NCBI RefSeq assembly: GCF_018139145.2
Contig: NC_059476.1
Coordinates: 15,555,001-15,619,000 of the forward strand
Reading direction: 5' to 3'
From: Gymnogyps californianus
Taxonomy: Eukaryota; Chordata; Aves; Accipitriformes; Cathartidae
DNA: 64,000 bases
Part shown: piece by piece, positions 1-14,000 of the stretch
Position numbering within the stretch: position 1 is the first letter of the stretch
Layout: each line of letters opens with the position of its first letter
The notes under the pieces: model-generated
The model's database searches: none
What the model saw: only the letters and a program-made list of their open reading frames with translations
What the model was told of the DNA's origin: nothing
Program-made: the position numbers and the translations under genes

Positions 1-335
1 GGAGTTGACCAGGAGGGGCGGATTGCTGCTTGGGCATGAGTGAGTGGGTGGTGAGCAATTGCGTTGTGCATCACAGGTTTTTTTCCTTTTTTTTTTTTTT
101 CCTTTTTTTCCCTCTTCTTTTTTTGTTATATTCCTTTTCTTCATTATGATTATTATTGTATTTCATCATGAATATTGTTAGTATTATAGTTTACTTTAGT
201 TATTAAACTGTTCTTATCTCAACCCATGAGTTTTATCTTTTCTCCCAATTCTCCTCCCCATCCCACTGGGAGCCGGGGGGGAGCGAGGGAGCAGCTGTGT
301 GGTGCTTAGTTGCTGGCTGGGGTTAAACCATGACA
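1..335 (+). repeat. 3' portion of an avian endogenous-retrovirus-type LTR (solo fragment)
   Basis: A T-rich block (about 80-125), then a stretch around 200-245 reading roughly 'ttattaaactgttcttatc' and 'caacccatgagttttatc', a 'cccatcccactgggag' segment (~258-275), and a terminal 'tgctggctggggttaaacc' ending in 'atgaca' at 335. I recognise this series as the 3' end of an LTR family that is abundant in bird genomes, where it usually ends in CA. The 5' part lies outside the window or is missing, and no retroviral coding sequence is next to it, so it is best read as a solo LTR fragment inside an SLF2 intron. Family-level assignment (ERVL-like or ERVK-like) cannot be made by eye. Confidence 0.6.
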
Positions 336-2029
336 GTAGGCAAGACTGACTCCCTTTCCCTGGAATTCTCCTTTCCAGGTTAGCTTTACAGAACAGTGAC
401 TTGTTACTTGAAGCTTCCTTCTTTCCTCCTCTGGAATTCTTGAAAAACATCTTAAATGAGACATAAGGAAAAAAATAGATGTTCTGGCCTCTTCCATATT
501 TCTACTGTGTTGAGCTATCACTGACCAATTTGTGGAAGATAAATGCAGAAGTGAAATGTTATAATGAACAAAAGCTTAACTATCCCAAGACAGAAAGAGG
601 ACCTTTGTGGTGAACTGATTTGTGACCTCCTAATGTTGCATTATGTCTGCTGAAAGACCTTTACGTGTTTTCGTCCTGAATGGGCCTGGGACTTCGGGCT
701 CCACCTAATGAGGATTGCAGAAAGTCACAATTTCTGACATCTGTTAGATTCAGTCACTGAGCTAGCAGTGTGTCTGTGTGTATACAAACAACTGTTCTGT
801 AACTCATAGGGATTTGTATTCTATATTTATGAGGCTGTCAGGCTACAAATAGCTGGACAAATTCTTGCCTAATACCGTAAGTGCAAATCCTGAAAAATTC
901 TGGTTGTTTCAGTTGGCATTTTATTCCAAACTTGCATCAGTGAAACTTAGAGAATTCATTTAATCTTAAAGGATTTTGGATACATGTGTATGTGCTATTG
1001 TGGGTGTGAAGAGGAGGAGGGTGGCTTCTCCTTATCTCTTGAGGAAGTGATGTTTGTGATACACTCCTTTGGCTTCAGGCCTCTCTATTAATGTGTTTTG
1101 AAGATCACAAGGCTATAAGCTTCAAAAGCATCTTGTAAATCAGTGACTGGAGGAATGAGAATTAAATGAATCATCCCTTGCAGAAGGCAATTATGATTTA
1201 ATTGCTTATGCATTCTGCACAGTTGGCACAGCTGGCATGTACTGGCTGTCCAGTTGGCACATGGATGTCTTCCTAGCCACTTGCTCAGTCAGACAGGTAG
1301 AGGGTATGTGGAGAAGTTAGGACACAGATCTCTCAACAGTGAGAGCAAGAGTAGACTGAAGAAGGTTATGTGGGAAACTGGATATCATTAATTCAGCTGC
1401 TTATGACATACCTGACTTTCTAAAGAGGACTAAAGCTAAAATAATCCAGTAATAAAGATGACATATTTTCTGTTCTTCCAACAGCTACTTTTTGCACCTC
1501 ACAAGTTTGCACAGTGAGATTAGACTGTTTGATTTTAATAGCTTTAGTTTGCCTCCAGACTCTTTATTTAAAAGATTATTTTAAAAATTTCAAAAAAACT
1601 TTTTTCTCTTTTCTTCTAAAAGTGTTGGTAAAAGTCAGTGGACAGTAAAAAATCTCATTCACTGGTCTCATTGAGCATAGCAGTCTGTCTGTATAAACAG
1701 GCATAATGTTCATTGTACGATAGTGTAAATCAATGTTTGTTTGAAGCTATTATTCTCTAATAATACAAATGTTTCCAGATTATATAATGTGGCATTCTGG
1801 AGGAAAAGATAGTTGTTCTAAATAACAAATAAGGTTTAATTAGTATAGTATTTCATATAGGTGAGAACGTAAGAATAACATCTGTTTTGGATGTTCAGAT
1901 CTTTGTTTGCTGTTGATGATGATCTGAGGGGTGGGGAAGTTCTTAAGCTTTTGTGAAAGTGCTGATTCAACCACTAATTTTTTTTTTTTTTTTTTCTCCT
2001 CTTTCCCCACCCCCATCTTTGTCTTACAG
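336..2029 (+). other. SLF2 intronic sequence upstream of the first confident exon
   Basis: No clear coding exon was found. The best candidate is a 29-nt micro-exon at 1485-1513, with acceptor 'ttccaacag' and donor 'gtgaga'. Its phase (nine codons plus two bases) fits the exon that begins at 2030, but it is too short to be called on sequence alone. The exon at 2030 has a strong acceptor: a run of T/C from ~1978 to 2025, then cag. Confidence 0.5.
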
Positions 2030-5000
2030 TTCTGGTGTAACACAGCAGCTTTCTTTAGCTATTAATGGTTTTCTAAGTTCTGCTTACAGTTGTATCTTGT
2101 GTCCCATACCAATTCTGAAGTGGCTTTTCCAGGTAAGACTATGCTATTCATGCAGTTATACTCTATCCAGGTATAATATTCTTCCTGGAAGCCAGTTGTA
2201 GCAGGAATAATCAGAACAAGTTGGTGAATCTGTTGCATTAGGTTAACAACTTTTAAATAAAAAAAAAATCTTTTTTTCCGGGTTCTGATTTGTCCTCCAG
2301 TCTGAAATACTTTGATTGTCACTAGGGTTAAAACACTAGGGATAGCTTTTTCTCCGCTCTTTCTGAGTGACTGCAAAGCTGCATGTCCCTCTCCATCTTC
2401 ATACGTGTTACTGCATTTGAAAAGGGCACAGTACATGCTAGGTGAGAAGAGACTTCAGGATATAATAGTGTGGGCCAAATCACAAGCAAATGTAATCTCA
2501 TTTCCTTCTACCCTTCAAAAAAAAAAGTATGTGCTGCAGTATGCAAAAGTGCAAAAGTACCATTTCTACATATATCACCTTCTAAATCATCAGGGATACC
2601 TGCATTATCAGATAATTTTCATTTGGAAAAGGTCGACATGCATTATGGCTCAGGAAAAAGTCTGGAGCCATTCTTAAACGAAATGTGGCTGTCTGCTTTC
2701 TAGATGTCAGTGTGTAAATCCCCAGGAGCTTACATTGTTCTGTCACAAAAATGCCCCTCTCCAATCTCCATTCTATTATTATTTACCACACTCTAACAGT
2801 GCCTGACACAAAAAAGAAAGCTGGACCGCCTGTGAAATTGCAGCCTTGGTCTGTTGACTGGCTTTCTGCTTTTGCCAAAAGCGAAACATTTTGCTCCTCC
2901 GTGTCCTTCCCTCCAACCAGTAAAAAATAGCCTTCCATCCCTTCTGTGAGCCCTGGTGTTCCTCTAATAAGGAGGAAGTGTGAGCCAATTCAGCTCACTT
3001 ACAGAGCAGGAAACTGTCCAGCACTTGCGGCAGAAAAAGAAGAGTTTTTTGCTGGGCTAGTGAAGTGCTCCAGGAAACATGAACTGTAGTTTATAGTCAT
3101 GTTTTTGTAATCAAGAGTTCTGTGAAAATCTAAGAATTCATTGTTTCAGTTTTTGCATATGTTCAACTTGCCCATGATTGGAAAAGGTTGTAGTTAACTT
3201 TGTTGCCTCTGCTCCTGATGAAGGAGTTCAATTTGATCACAGATGCAAATGGGTTCTAAAGGGATACGTGATACTTGCCATTCTCTTAACCTTCAGTACC
3301 TTCTTATGAACCAACAGATTCAACATGGGGTTACAGCATTCTGATATTGCAAATAATTAATTTTGAAGTATTCATAGCATCTGTGCAGTGCTTGAAATAA
3401 TCAATATTCACAATATTCTGTTCTCCTTGGTGTATCTTGCTTTAGAGGCTTTCGGGTTGTGGGTTGTTTTTTTTTCTGTTCCTGTTTCTTATTTTATTTT
3501 CCCAAAGAGTTGGTTTATTTTTTTTTTAATTAAAAGAAAACTGATGCCATCATGCAACTTGGTGTTTGACATATAGCTTCTTTTCTCTGCACAGATGATG
3601 TCTGTTCATCCTGACTATTGTGTTTCCACCCAGATTTTAGACAGATTGATGGAGATAACACTAAAAAGTGGTGAGTATTTGGCGGATGGAAAACTGACCA
3701 CCTGAATGAAGGCATTTCCCTTCTGTTAAGTATAGAAAGATATTGGGGAGGAAGTAAAAGGCACTGGCTCTGTTCTGTGATTCTGGCATGAATTTAGGCT
3801 CTTCTGTTACTTATGTAACGCACAAATGCTAGGAGTTGGTCTTCACTGAGTGTGTGCAAGCTGTACCACAGGATGTGGTCCTGGCATGCATTTGCAAAGC
3901 AGTGCATCTGGTACAGAGCCTTTTAAACTCACTTCTATTATTTCACAAATAGAATTAACCTAAAGAGGAGCCCAGTCTGCTCAAAAGTTTACTCTCCTTT
4001 CCATCTTTTACTTTGGAAGATGCAGACTTTCATTTCATAGCTTAAGGACTACAAGATGTTTTTCGTATAGTCCTACTCAGTATGTAGCACTGCATAGTTT
4101 ACTTTCCAGATAAATGGCAAAAGTGAAAAGAATCATACACCTGCACAAAACACTTTCAAGGATCTGCTTCAGCCCACACTGCCGCTCGTGTCTTGTGTGT
4201 TTTGCCTTCCTTCATCTGTACTTTCAAATACTTCTCCAGTATAAGTTCCTTTGTATGTTCTCCATGTCTTCACTTTATTCAGATCCATCAAAAGTCACTA
4301 ATTCATTTAAGCCTGCCAGTTAACATTGTTAAAGTAATGCGGTTCTCTTGCAGTACTTGCTCAGGTCTGTCCAGATTGTACCCCATATTTTGAATCTTGT
4401 TTGAAATTAGACTGCGAGCTGATATGAGAGGGAATGTAGCCTCCTTTATTTTGTGCTTTGCTGATCCTAAGCTTGATTCTGAATGAACGGTTCAAGCTGA
4501 TGAATGAGCATTCAAAGAATTAAGGCTGGGAGAGATCTCAGCAGATCTCTGAACTTGGAGCAGGATCAAATAGCTACAGTTGCTCCTGGAAAGTTGTTTA
4601 ACCACTTTAAAATTGCAAACTGTGGAGTCTTCAAACCATTCTGAGACATTCTGTTCCAGTGCTTAACTAAGGATGCATCTTTTTTGTTGTTGTGTTTTTA
4701 CTGAGTTGAACATTGAGATCTGAACGTGCAGTGTCTTGAGTGTTATGTTCCATTATATTTGGTTTTTTTCTCACCAGCTTAGCTCTAAGACACAAAATGG
4801 ACCCAATTCAGAATTCTAGTGACTTCTGTCATTGTTTGGAAAACACTGTGGCTAGTTTGATGTTACCTTGCTAGTTTAGTGTCCTATAGGGAGTCCTCTG
4901 TACAGTTTGCAGACTTTCAGATACAAGTCATCATACAAATAGGCCCTTTTTGCAATGAGCATTGTTTCTTATTTCTATCAAATAAGTGAATTCCATCTGG

Positions 5001-8000
5001 TTAGCACTTCTGTTCTAGAAAGCTTGCGTGTTTTCAGATCTTATTGCGCTCCACTTCCAGTCCCACTATGATAACACCCTCTTACCTGTACCTACACAGA
5101 ATGGTAATTTATGTATTCTCTTAAAAGCAAATATTGCCTCCCTGCTTATTCTGCTGTTTGTGATGAAAGAGAGCTGTGAGGGAAAATGGGTGGAACTTTA
5201 AAGTAATTCACGTGTTACGTAGGCAAGATGTTTCTCTAGCATAAAATACTGTGTTAGACTACTTCCCCCCCCCCCCCCCCCGTTCTGAAAATAAGCATAT
5301 CATTCACTGTACCAGCTCTTCTGAGATGAGAGCTGGTAGAATTGATGCAGACTGCTGAGCTTACTTGTTTCCCTTAAAAGGGACTAATGCGAAGAACTAA
5401 ATTTAAAACTAATCCGTTCCATGTCTTTTACTTGTAGCTTCCATCAGTGATGAACAGTCTAAACCATGGATTCCTTCACTAGCTGATGTGTCAGCTGTTT
5501 TTGTCAATATGGGTGTTGCGTTTAGATCTCTCTTTCCATTGCAGCATCTTCAGCCCAACTTTAACGAGTGTGATATTTTGTAAGTGTTTTCCTTTTGATA
5601 TTTATTGCTTAGATCCTGTGAAAGCAAGCCTTGTGCTTAGAATGTAGAATCAGAAGGTTCTCCTTTATTTCCCCTCCCTTCCATCAAGCCATACTCTTCT
5701 TTAAATTCTCAGCTGAGGTCTTTGTAAGAGTAAATAAGCCAGAACTTCAAACAATGCCTGCCAGGTAAGGATTCAGCAAACCAGAGCATTGTCCTTTGTC
5801 CTGCACCTTCCTAATGGAGGTTTACAAGAATTGTTGCCTAAATAGCTGGGCAGAATTGTAAGTAATTGGTTACAAGTTGAAATAGATGTGTGTGCTCTGT
5901 AACTGAGGGTTGTTTTGATTTGAAGGCATTTTGAAACATGCAGGCGTTTTTTTTTTCTTCAGTTTGATGCAAATAAGCCTTTGTGGGCTTTTAAATTGTT
6001 GATTTATTGCTCAGATTAGTGTCTCTCTTATTAGAAGTCAGATGCAAGAAACAGTGAGTAAACAACAGCCAAGAGGAGACCTAACCTCTGCCAGTCCAGC
6101 CTTCTCCAGTCTACCAGAAAACAATTTAATTAATGTGATTAAGGTGAGAAAACTCTAGTTAGTGTGGGAGGGTTTTTGTGGTCTGTTTTTTTTTGGGGGG
6201 GGGTGGTGGTGGTGGTGGTTGCTGCTTTGTTTTGTTTGGTGTTTTGTGTTGTTTGTTTGTTTAGCAAAAACCCTGGTGTCTTAATCTAGTCCTGGGCATG
6301 TTTTGCGAGTAGATGCTATCCCGTGGTTTCAGCTTCACATTCAGCAGAGATTATTGCAGGCTTGTTGCAAACTTTAGAGTTTCCTGACTTCCATTGGCTT
6401 CACTCACAACTGCACAGTTCTGCTGCCTTCCTTTTCCAGCTGTGGCACTTTATCAAACGTCTTTGCTCCCTCGCGTAGAAGAAACTATCCATTTCTGTGT
6501 TCCAGTGGAAATGGGAAGAGTAGTTGATGTTGGGTGGTATGTTTTATGCTGCCTCAGTGTGCTAGTGCAGCTCTCAGAAGTATGCGATCAGTCCCTGTGC
6601 AGCACAAGGTGAATGAGGTAGGAGCTCATGGAGGGCAGGTGGAGCTGTGACTGGCTCTTCTGTGGAAGTGAGGTGTTAGATCCATGCACCGTGCCCTGTG
6701 AGACCATAGGCTGAATGAGTGCTGGTCACACTTCACAGGCTAGTTCTGTGATTAAAGGTTGTATGGTGAAAATACTGACTTCATAACTGATTTCAGAGTT
6801 CCTTGTGGAAATATTTGAATCCTCCTAACATAATGTCTGTAGAGATTTTTAACTTAGTGCAAGAGGAAGCACTTGAAGCATCTCCACTAGAGACAGAATA
6901 CACATCTCTTGATTAATTTGTGTTCTCATTTACACACACATCCCATATTGTAAGTAACCCATGTGATAGTACTTGGGTGGGGAAAAAATCTCTTGATTTG
7001 TTTTCAGTATTACTTGTGTATTTAGAAAGTCTGTCGGTCTTTCATTCAGTTAGATGAGGATTATCTGTGCAGTGGAGAAAGATCTTTCCTACTCTTGTAA
7101 TGCCCAGGGAATATTGCCACGTTCAAAAGATAAGCCTCCAGCAGGTATAAAAAAAAAATAAAGTGCAGTTACTGGGAGATGGGGAGATGGGGAGATGTTA
7201 GTACACAGGTGTTGCAAGAACAATGTTTCATTTGAGGTGCATTTTAATGTGAGGGTGGAAAACTTAAGTTCTCATCATACTTTAAAATAAGCTAAACCAA
7301 TTTCAGATTTTAATGCTTTTTATTTTTTTAAAGTTTCTAGGTTTCTGTACAACAATAATTCAAGGTGCATATACTGATCAAGAAATATTGCTGCTGCTTC
7401 TATTGCTATTTAAAATAAGCTTGGAGAAACAGTTAAAGCAAATTCCTTTGATGGATTTTCAGTGCCTTTTCATAAATCTTCTGATAAGTATAAAAGACTG
7501 GGATACAAAGGTAACTTCTTAAGTAATTTTCTTGTACTAGGTTTATGAAACTGCAACTTAATTTTCAAGAAACTTCTGTTTTGTAGTTTTCATTTTTTCT
7601 TGACATCAGAAAAACACTGCTTGAAAATGTAATATGAGCAAATTGGGAGCTTTGGATTTGTGTGAGATTTAGGAAGTGGGTGGGTAATACTGAGAGGGTT
7701 TTTGTTGCATGACATTATGCTTCCCTGTCCTCTTCTGCAAGGGGACTGTTGTACTGAACTTAATAGCCGTATGTTTAAAACGGCTCTCTGAAAGAATGAA
7801 GAACTGATTGCACTAAGCTGATAAAATGTCATTAAAAGCAATCTGATCTCAACTACCCTACTGTAAAATAGTATTTAGCAGACTTAACTACAGGTGCAAC
7901 GCAGAAATATCTTTACGCACATCATCTCTTATTAGGTCCATTCCTTTTAATGTTTATGCTGTGTATGCTTCTTGGGAGGAGATGTGTACTCCTTTGCAAA

Positions 8001-11000
8001 TAAAACAAATGCCCACCATATCCATTCTTCAGTATTGGGATTTTTGTTGTTGTTGTTGTTGTTCTTTTAAAGATGCCTGAACTCTGCCTGGCAGTGAGTG
8101 AACTCTCCAGTCATCACCATAATCTCCTGTGGCTAGTTCAGCTGGTGCCTAGCTGGATAATACGTGGACGGTAATGACACTGTAACATCAGAAATATGTA
8201 GAATCATTAACAGCTAATTTATTTGTATCATTAACAGCTGATTTATTTGTATAAGCTCAAAGTCTCATAAATGCAATAGGTATTAAACTTGGGTGATTCA
8301 TGTCTGCTTTTGTGTCAATCTGTTATGAGTTCTGTATCTTTGAAATGAATAGATCATAATTTATCTGAGTGAGGAGAATGAATTAGATCCTCAATTTCAG
8401 GCTTGGAGGCAAGCATCTAGCAGCGTTTACTTGTGCAGAAGAAAAACTACAATGAGATAAGGGTTCTTATATTTTACTAGCCTCTTTACTAGTTTGATGA
8501 CACCTATATTCAGAAAATCCAATTTAATAGTTGTAGGCAAGTTTGTGTCTAGGGAAGCCATGCATAGGCTCATATACTTTGTAGAAACAGTGTGGATTTC
8601 AGAAATTCTCTGGGAAAGAAATTTTTTTAATTGTTTTTCAGGGAAGTAAGAAGACGTCTTAGCCTAGTGCTAATTTCAAAGCTTCTTAATAAAAAGCATA
8701 AAGAAATACCTGATGACAGTGACAAGCAGGTACTGCATATGTGTTGTGTGTGTATAATTTGAAAGTTTAGAAAACATGTATATTATTGCGTTTTATATTT
8801 TATTACTGTAAGCCTATTTTCAAGAACCTTGCAAAATGACCAGTTAGCAATTTTTAGTTAAGATTAGTATTAGAAGTATATTTGCACATGTGTGTAACCT
8901 GCATGTTCTGCAGATTGTAAGTGCAGTATTGTTTATGTGCCTAAACGTTCATTTTGGACATTGGACAGAGGTCTACACTTCTTTCAGTCTTCCTTTTGTG
9001 TTCATGTAGAGTCACTCTTTGTTTTTGTACAGTTGATCTTTTATTGAGGCAACATACAAACACTTTAGTTCGTGAATAGTCAAAAATTACCCAAAGCATA
9101 AAAACTTCCATTTTAATTAAAAATGCCTTTTATGTTCTTGTCTCAGTGGACAAATAATATTGTAGTGTCACTCAGTTTCCAATTTTCTGTTGCCAGTAAA
9201 CCAGTCCAATTTGTTGATGTTTGTATCTCTAGATGTCTCTTCTGCATCAGTTTCTGGTGTACATGAAACCTTCTAATCTACTAAAGAAGATGAGAGAAGG
9301 ACTGGAGCAGCAGAATGCCGATGGAGACCACCTTCATACAGAACTAGAACAGGAGGTATATAGCTGATAGTGCTTTTTTTGCATTTGTCTTTTTATGCAT
9401 CTTCTACAGTTTTGAGAATGTTTCTTTTAATTTCTGTTAACTGAGGACAGTTCTGTACATGGAACTGTATATACACTATTTTGTTGCTGTATAATTAAAA
9501 TATTACTCATGTTCAATTTTGGTTATAGTCATGGAGGAAGGAAAGAAGTAGCGTGTGACAGAGGAAGCTGTATTAGGCTGTCTTACAAACGGGGAAATCG
9601 TCAGATTTTTTGAATGGCTAGGTCACATGGACATCTTGAGTCCTGTCTTCTGTAATCAGAGGACCATCCTCCCTCCCTTCTGATGTAATCAGTGGAAACT
9701 GTTTGATGCTGAGCCAGACCTGCACCTGCAGGCTTCAGAAGGAGATTTATGAATCCTTTATGAATCTTTTCTCATAAACAAGTATTAGAAAGATTTAGTA
9801 TTTCCATCCATCCAAAAATTCAATATTGGTTTGGTTATTTGAGTCTATCATGGAATCTCTTAGCAAGTATTTTGATCTGTATGTAGATGCAGATGTAGAT
9901 GATCTGTATGTAGGGAAGATAAAGCCAACTGCTGAATTTAATTCTCAGTAATTAAAACTACAGAAAGTTTTGTAGGTTACTTAGATAACTTAAAACAGTG
10001 TAATACTGTTTTAAAATGTTTCTAATGTATGAATGTACTGTTTCAAATTAGTTATTTAGGCAAATGTGTAGACATACTTGTCCATTGATCTGGCTGTTGG
10101 AGGAATCATTCCAGAAAGCAAAGATAGTGCTGTATCTAGATGTGAAGAGTTACAATTGTACTTTGACTGCTAAAGCTCTCTTGATTTCTCTCCAGGCATA
10201 CTACCTAATCTACATCCTCCTTCATCTAGTCAGTGAAGCTAGTTTCTTTGATGTTGTAAATTCTAATCAAAGGGTAAGTAACTTCAGTGGCTAGATCCTT
10301 AGATTTTAAAAGACTCTTTATCATGCACACTTGGTCTATTTTGGTAAGAGCTATCGTGATAGAAGATGACCAGTGGATAATAGCACTAGGGGAAACTTTT
10401 GTTCTGGGGCAAAGTAAATGCAGAAGAGCTTTCTCTGTACCTGCTGCAGAGAAAGAAACCTCTTCTGCGTTTCTGCAAATGGAACTACCTCAAAACATAA
10501 GGCTGTGGATCAGCAGGCATTTATTTTGTTAATCTTTCCCAGAAAGTAACTGGAGGTTAACTCAACACAGAAATTCTAAGAAGTCCCATGATCCTCTGAA
10601 CTTTTGAAGTAGCGTTGAAATTTTTCAGTCTAGAAGAAAACCACTTTCAAAATATCCCGTAAAATATGTTCAAAGACATCACTGTTTTCTGTGCTGGAGT
10701 GCAGCCATGCAGCAAGTGAAAGCTAGGACTGTATCTCTTCTGTTCTCTGTAGTGATAGTTCCTTTGTGTCAGGTGATGTGAGCATCTGTTAAGTAATAGC
10801 TTCTGCTTAGCCTTTCAGTAATCCTATTCAGATTTCTGTGATCACTTGCTGTGAGTTGCTTGCTGCAAGGTGTTTGTGTACACCTTCTACCCCATGGAAT
10901 CACTCTTGGCTTTTAAAAAATCTGTCATATGAACTGTTTGAGAGAGGTAAAGCAGTGATGTTTGGTTATATTTCGGGGCTTAAGTGTCTCAGTTTCCTAC

Positions 11001-14000
11001 TCAATGCAAAAAGATAATCACAGAGTGTAATCTGAAACAAAACCCTATTCAGTAAAGAAAATAATTATATTGTGATGGTCTTTTGAGTTGTTTTCTACAA
11101 CTGCCGTCCTGAAGATTTTGATCTTTTTTTATATATTTTTTAATGTCTCTGTATTTCTTAATGAAGAAAGAGTGTATTATTCACTGACCTGTTAGCCATG
11201 GCAAGAGGGGTGTGGCTGAATATGGTGCAGGCTAGACTTTGTATAAAATTAGTATAACTTTCATTTCTGGTCCTCTTCCAGTTAGATGGGGTAAATTGTC
11301 ATGGTCTTGAGACACCAGCAAATGTTCATAAGTAGAATTTCAGCATGTCTCACCTGTTCTGCAGAGCGGAGCCTCTTTGCAGCTGTTCAGTGAGGGATTG
11401 AAAACAGGAATTTTAGGAAGAAATTAACAGAATGCAAAAGATCTTGGGAGCCATTATCAAGAGATTATGAAGTTGCAAAACTGCTTTATTAAAGTAATCA
11501 GAAATTTAGAGAGAAATAAAAGATCAGTGCATAAACCTTGGATATGTTTCACCTGCTCAGCCAATTCCTACAAAAGAAAATGACCTGAGTCATCAGTACT
11601 GAAAAAGTTATTTTTAGCTATTGTAAGTTCAGAACTTTTTTTGCTCATAAAAGATGTGAATGGCACTGCACTTGCTACTTTGGAGACAGAAAGGATTTAC
11701 AAATTAGCTAGTAGGAACTTTAAAATTTGTGATGTATAGCTCTGCTATACTTTGAAACTATTTTTTAAAGCTCTTAGATCTGGTTTACCAGGTGCATACC
11801 AGCACCTGATAGAGAATCTTGTAATCTTGTTTTTTTTCTTTTCCCCCTTCCTTACAGCATATTTCTGAGAAAAATTCAAACTGAAGCATATAATTTTTAA
11901 ATTGAAATAATATTTGAAGAAAGCTTTTAGTTTTGACATGGAGGTTTTAAATAGCTGTACACTTTTGTCTTTATTTAGCAACACTTACTGAAGCTTTGTG
12001 GTGCCTTAGATAAGCACATAAAATGTGATATTAGGGAAGATGCAAGACTGTTTTATCGAACTAAGGTAAGACACGTAAGCTGGAGGTTTTTTGTTTGTTT
12101 TGGAGTGGTTTTCAGTTTTCTTGATGTGTGTTGTTCCCTCATCCCAGCCCTGGAAATTCTAAGAGTCCTTCATGGGTTTGTTGTTTTTTTTCCTGGCTTC
12201 TCTGTCTGCATCATGTCTTTGCACGTACATAAATATATGCCCATTATAATGCACTGAAAATACTCTTTTTTTTGCTAACAACAGGACTCTTAACAACTGT
12301 AGAATGTGAGCTTGTCTTCCTTTTAGCCAGGCATCTCAACTTTAGACCCACAGAGTTGCTCCGTTTCTTTTCCTGGCAGTCACTGATAGTTGACTCTACT
12401 TTTAAGAGCAAAGGCTACATGCAGGGCAGGATACAGAGGACTGAAAGACTAGCCTATCTTGCATGTGTCTCTGTTTTATTTTCAAATTAATGAGTTAGTT
12501 AAAAATGTTGTGGGTTTAAGCCAACAGTGTATGTGCTGTAGCATCAGGCTTGGATAATTGCCTTTCATTTGCTTTGTGGTGTGGGGCTTACTAATGAAAG
12601 TCCTAATTTTGTGACTTTCATGCTTTGCATGCTGTTGTAGCAAGCCAAATCAGATCAGTGATAAAGTGACCTACCTCAACTTCGAAAAGCCTTGGCTTCT
12701 TCAGCTTTAAATCAAACATTTGCAGTTCTGTGCATCATTACCTCTCAAGAAGATTTTTCTTTTTTATTCAGCCAGATTAGTAGAGCGTGGATCCTTTTAA
12801 CAAGTTAATTACTCTTGCCTTGGATTTTTGTATCTCAGGTCCCTTTCACCTTTGTTTCTATTGCCCTTGTGCTGAGAGGGGAAAATCTTACTCTTTTTCC
12901 CCATCACTTCATTTGTGTAATAGTACAGTAACTTCCAGAGGACACCACTGTGCTGGGTTTTAACACAGCATATGAAGCAAATCTCAGTTCTGAATGGCTT
13001 GGGTTAAACACCTGCTTGTGATTGGTTATGAAAAAGCACAGTTTTATGTATAAGGAATTCATTTCAGAAGCAGACAGTGCTGCATAGTTGGCTTTTGTGA
13101 TTGCAGTTGCAGGCACCTTTTCTAGGTACAATCAGACTTGTGTAACAAACCTAACTCACCCGAAGGATGAGATGGGCGTTTGGAGGCCAGAGGCTTGCAT
13201 ACTAGTTCCAAACACTTAACATGGGGAGTCATGTGCCTGTAATGTGTTTGTGTGGAGTACATGACTTTGAATTCAGAGTCCCAAATTACAGGGATCTCGT
13301 TGGAGCTGAGGTGGTGGTACTTTGTGCAAGCTGTAAAATTATTCCCTCCCACTAAACCCTGGGTGTTGGGTTATCCAGGGTTTTATGGGTTTGGGGTGGG
13401 GTGGAGGAGACAGGGGGTATGATTTTGGCTTTTTTAACATAAATGGCTAAATTAATCAATCTGAATTTGCAGGTAAAAGACTTAGTTGCTAGGATATATG
13501 GCAAATGGCAAGATATGATACAAACCACTCGACCTACTCAGGTACTGTAACGAAACCTTTTTCTCTCTTTTTTCATATTGCAGGGTGCATTTAACTCCTT
13601 CTTTAGCATTTGAAAATAGCATATTCTTTTAAAGAGATATTTTTTTCTTCATAAATGCCATGGCTGTGGAATACACTTAGATGTATTAAAATAGATTTTA
13701 ATTAAAATCCTTACTTTGCTGGCTTCAATAAAACCAAGATGTCATCTTTAGCCTTAAAAGTGCTGCTTTTGTAAGTGGCTCGCGTAATACACTAAAATGC
13801 TAGTACTGAGTCAAGTTACAGGGCCTGTCTCTGATTATAGTTATTAGCAGATGCTTCAAAAAGGATGTTGGGGCAGAAATGCAGTGATGCGCTTCCTGCT
13901 GTGGTCTGGCAGTGTGTGACTACAAGACTACTTGAGTCCAAGGCTCCTATCCACATATGTTTAACGGCTCTTGATAACTCCTCCCCCTTTGAATGTGTTG

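Noticed and set aside
6015..6034. Earlier acceptor (ctcag at 6010-6014) for the SLF2 exon
   Set aside because: It would leave the downstream frame with a stop codon. The AG at 6034, with its own pyrimidine-rich tract, keeps frame.
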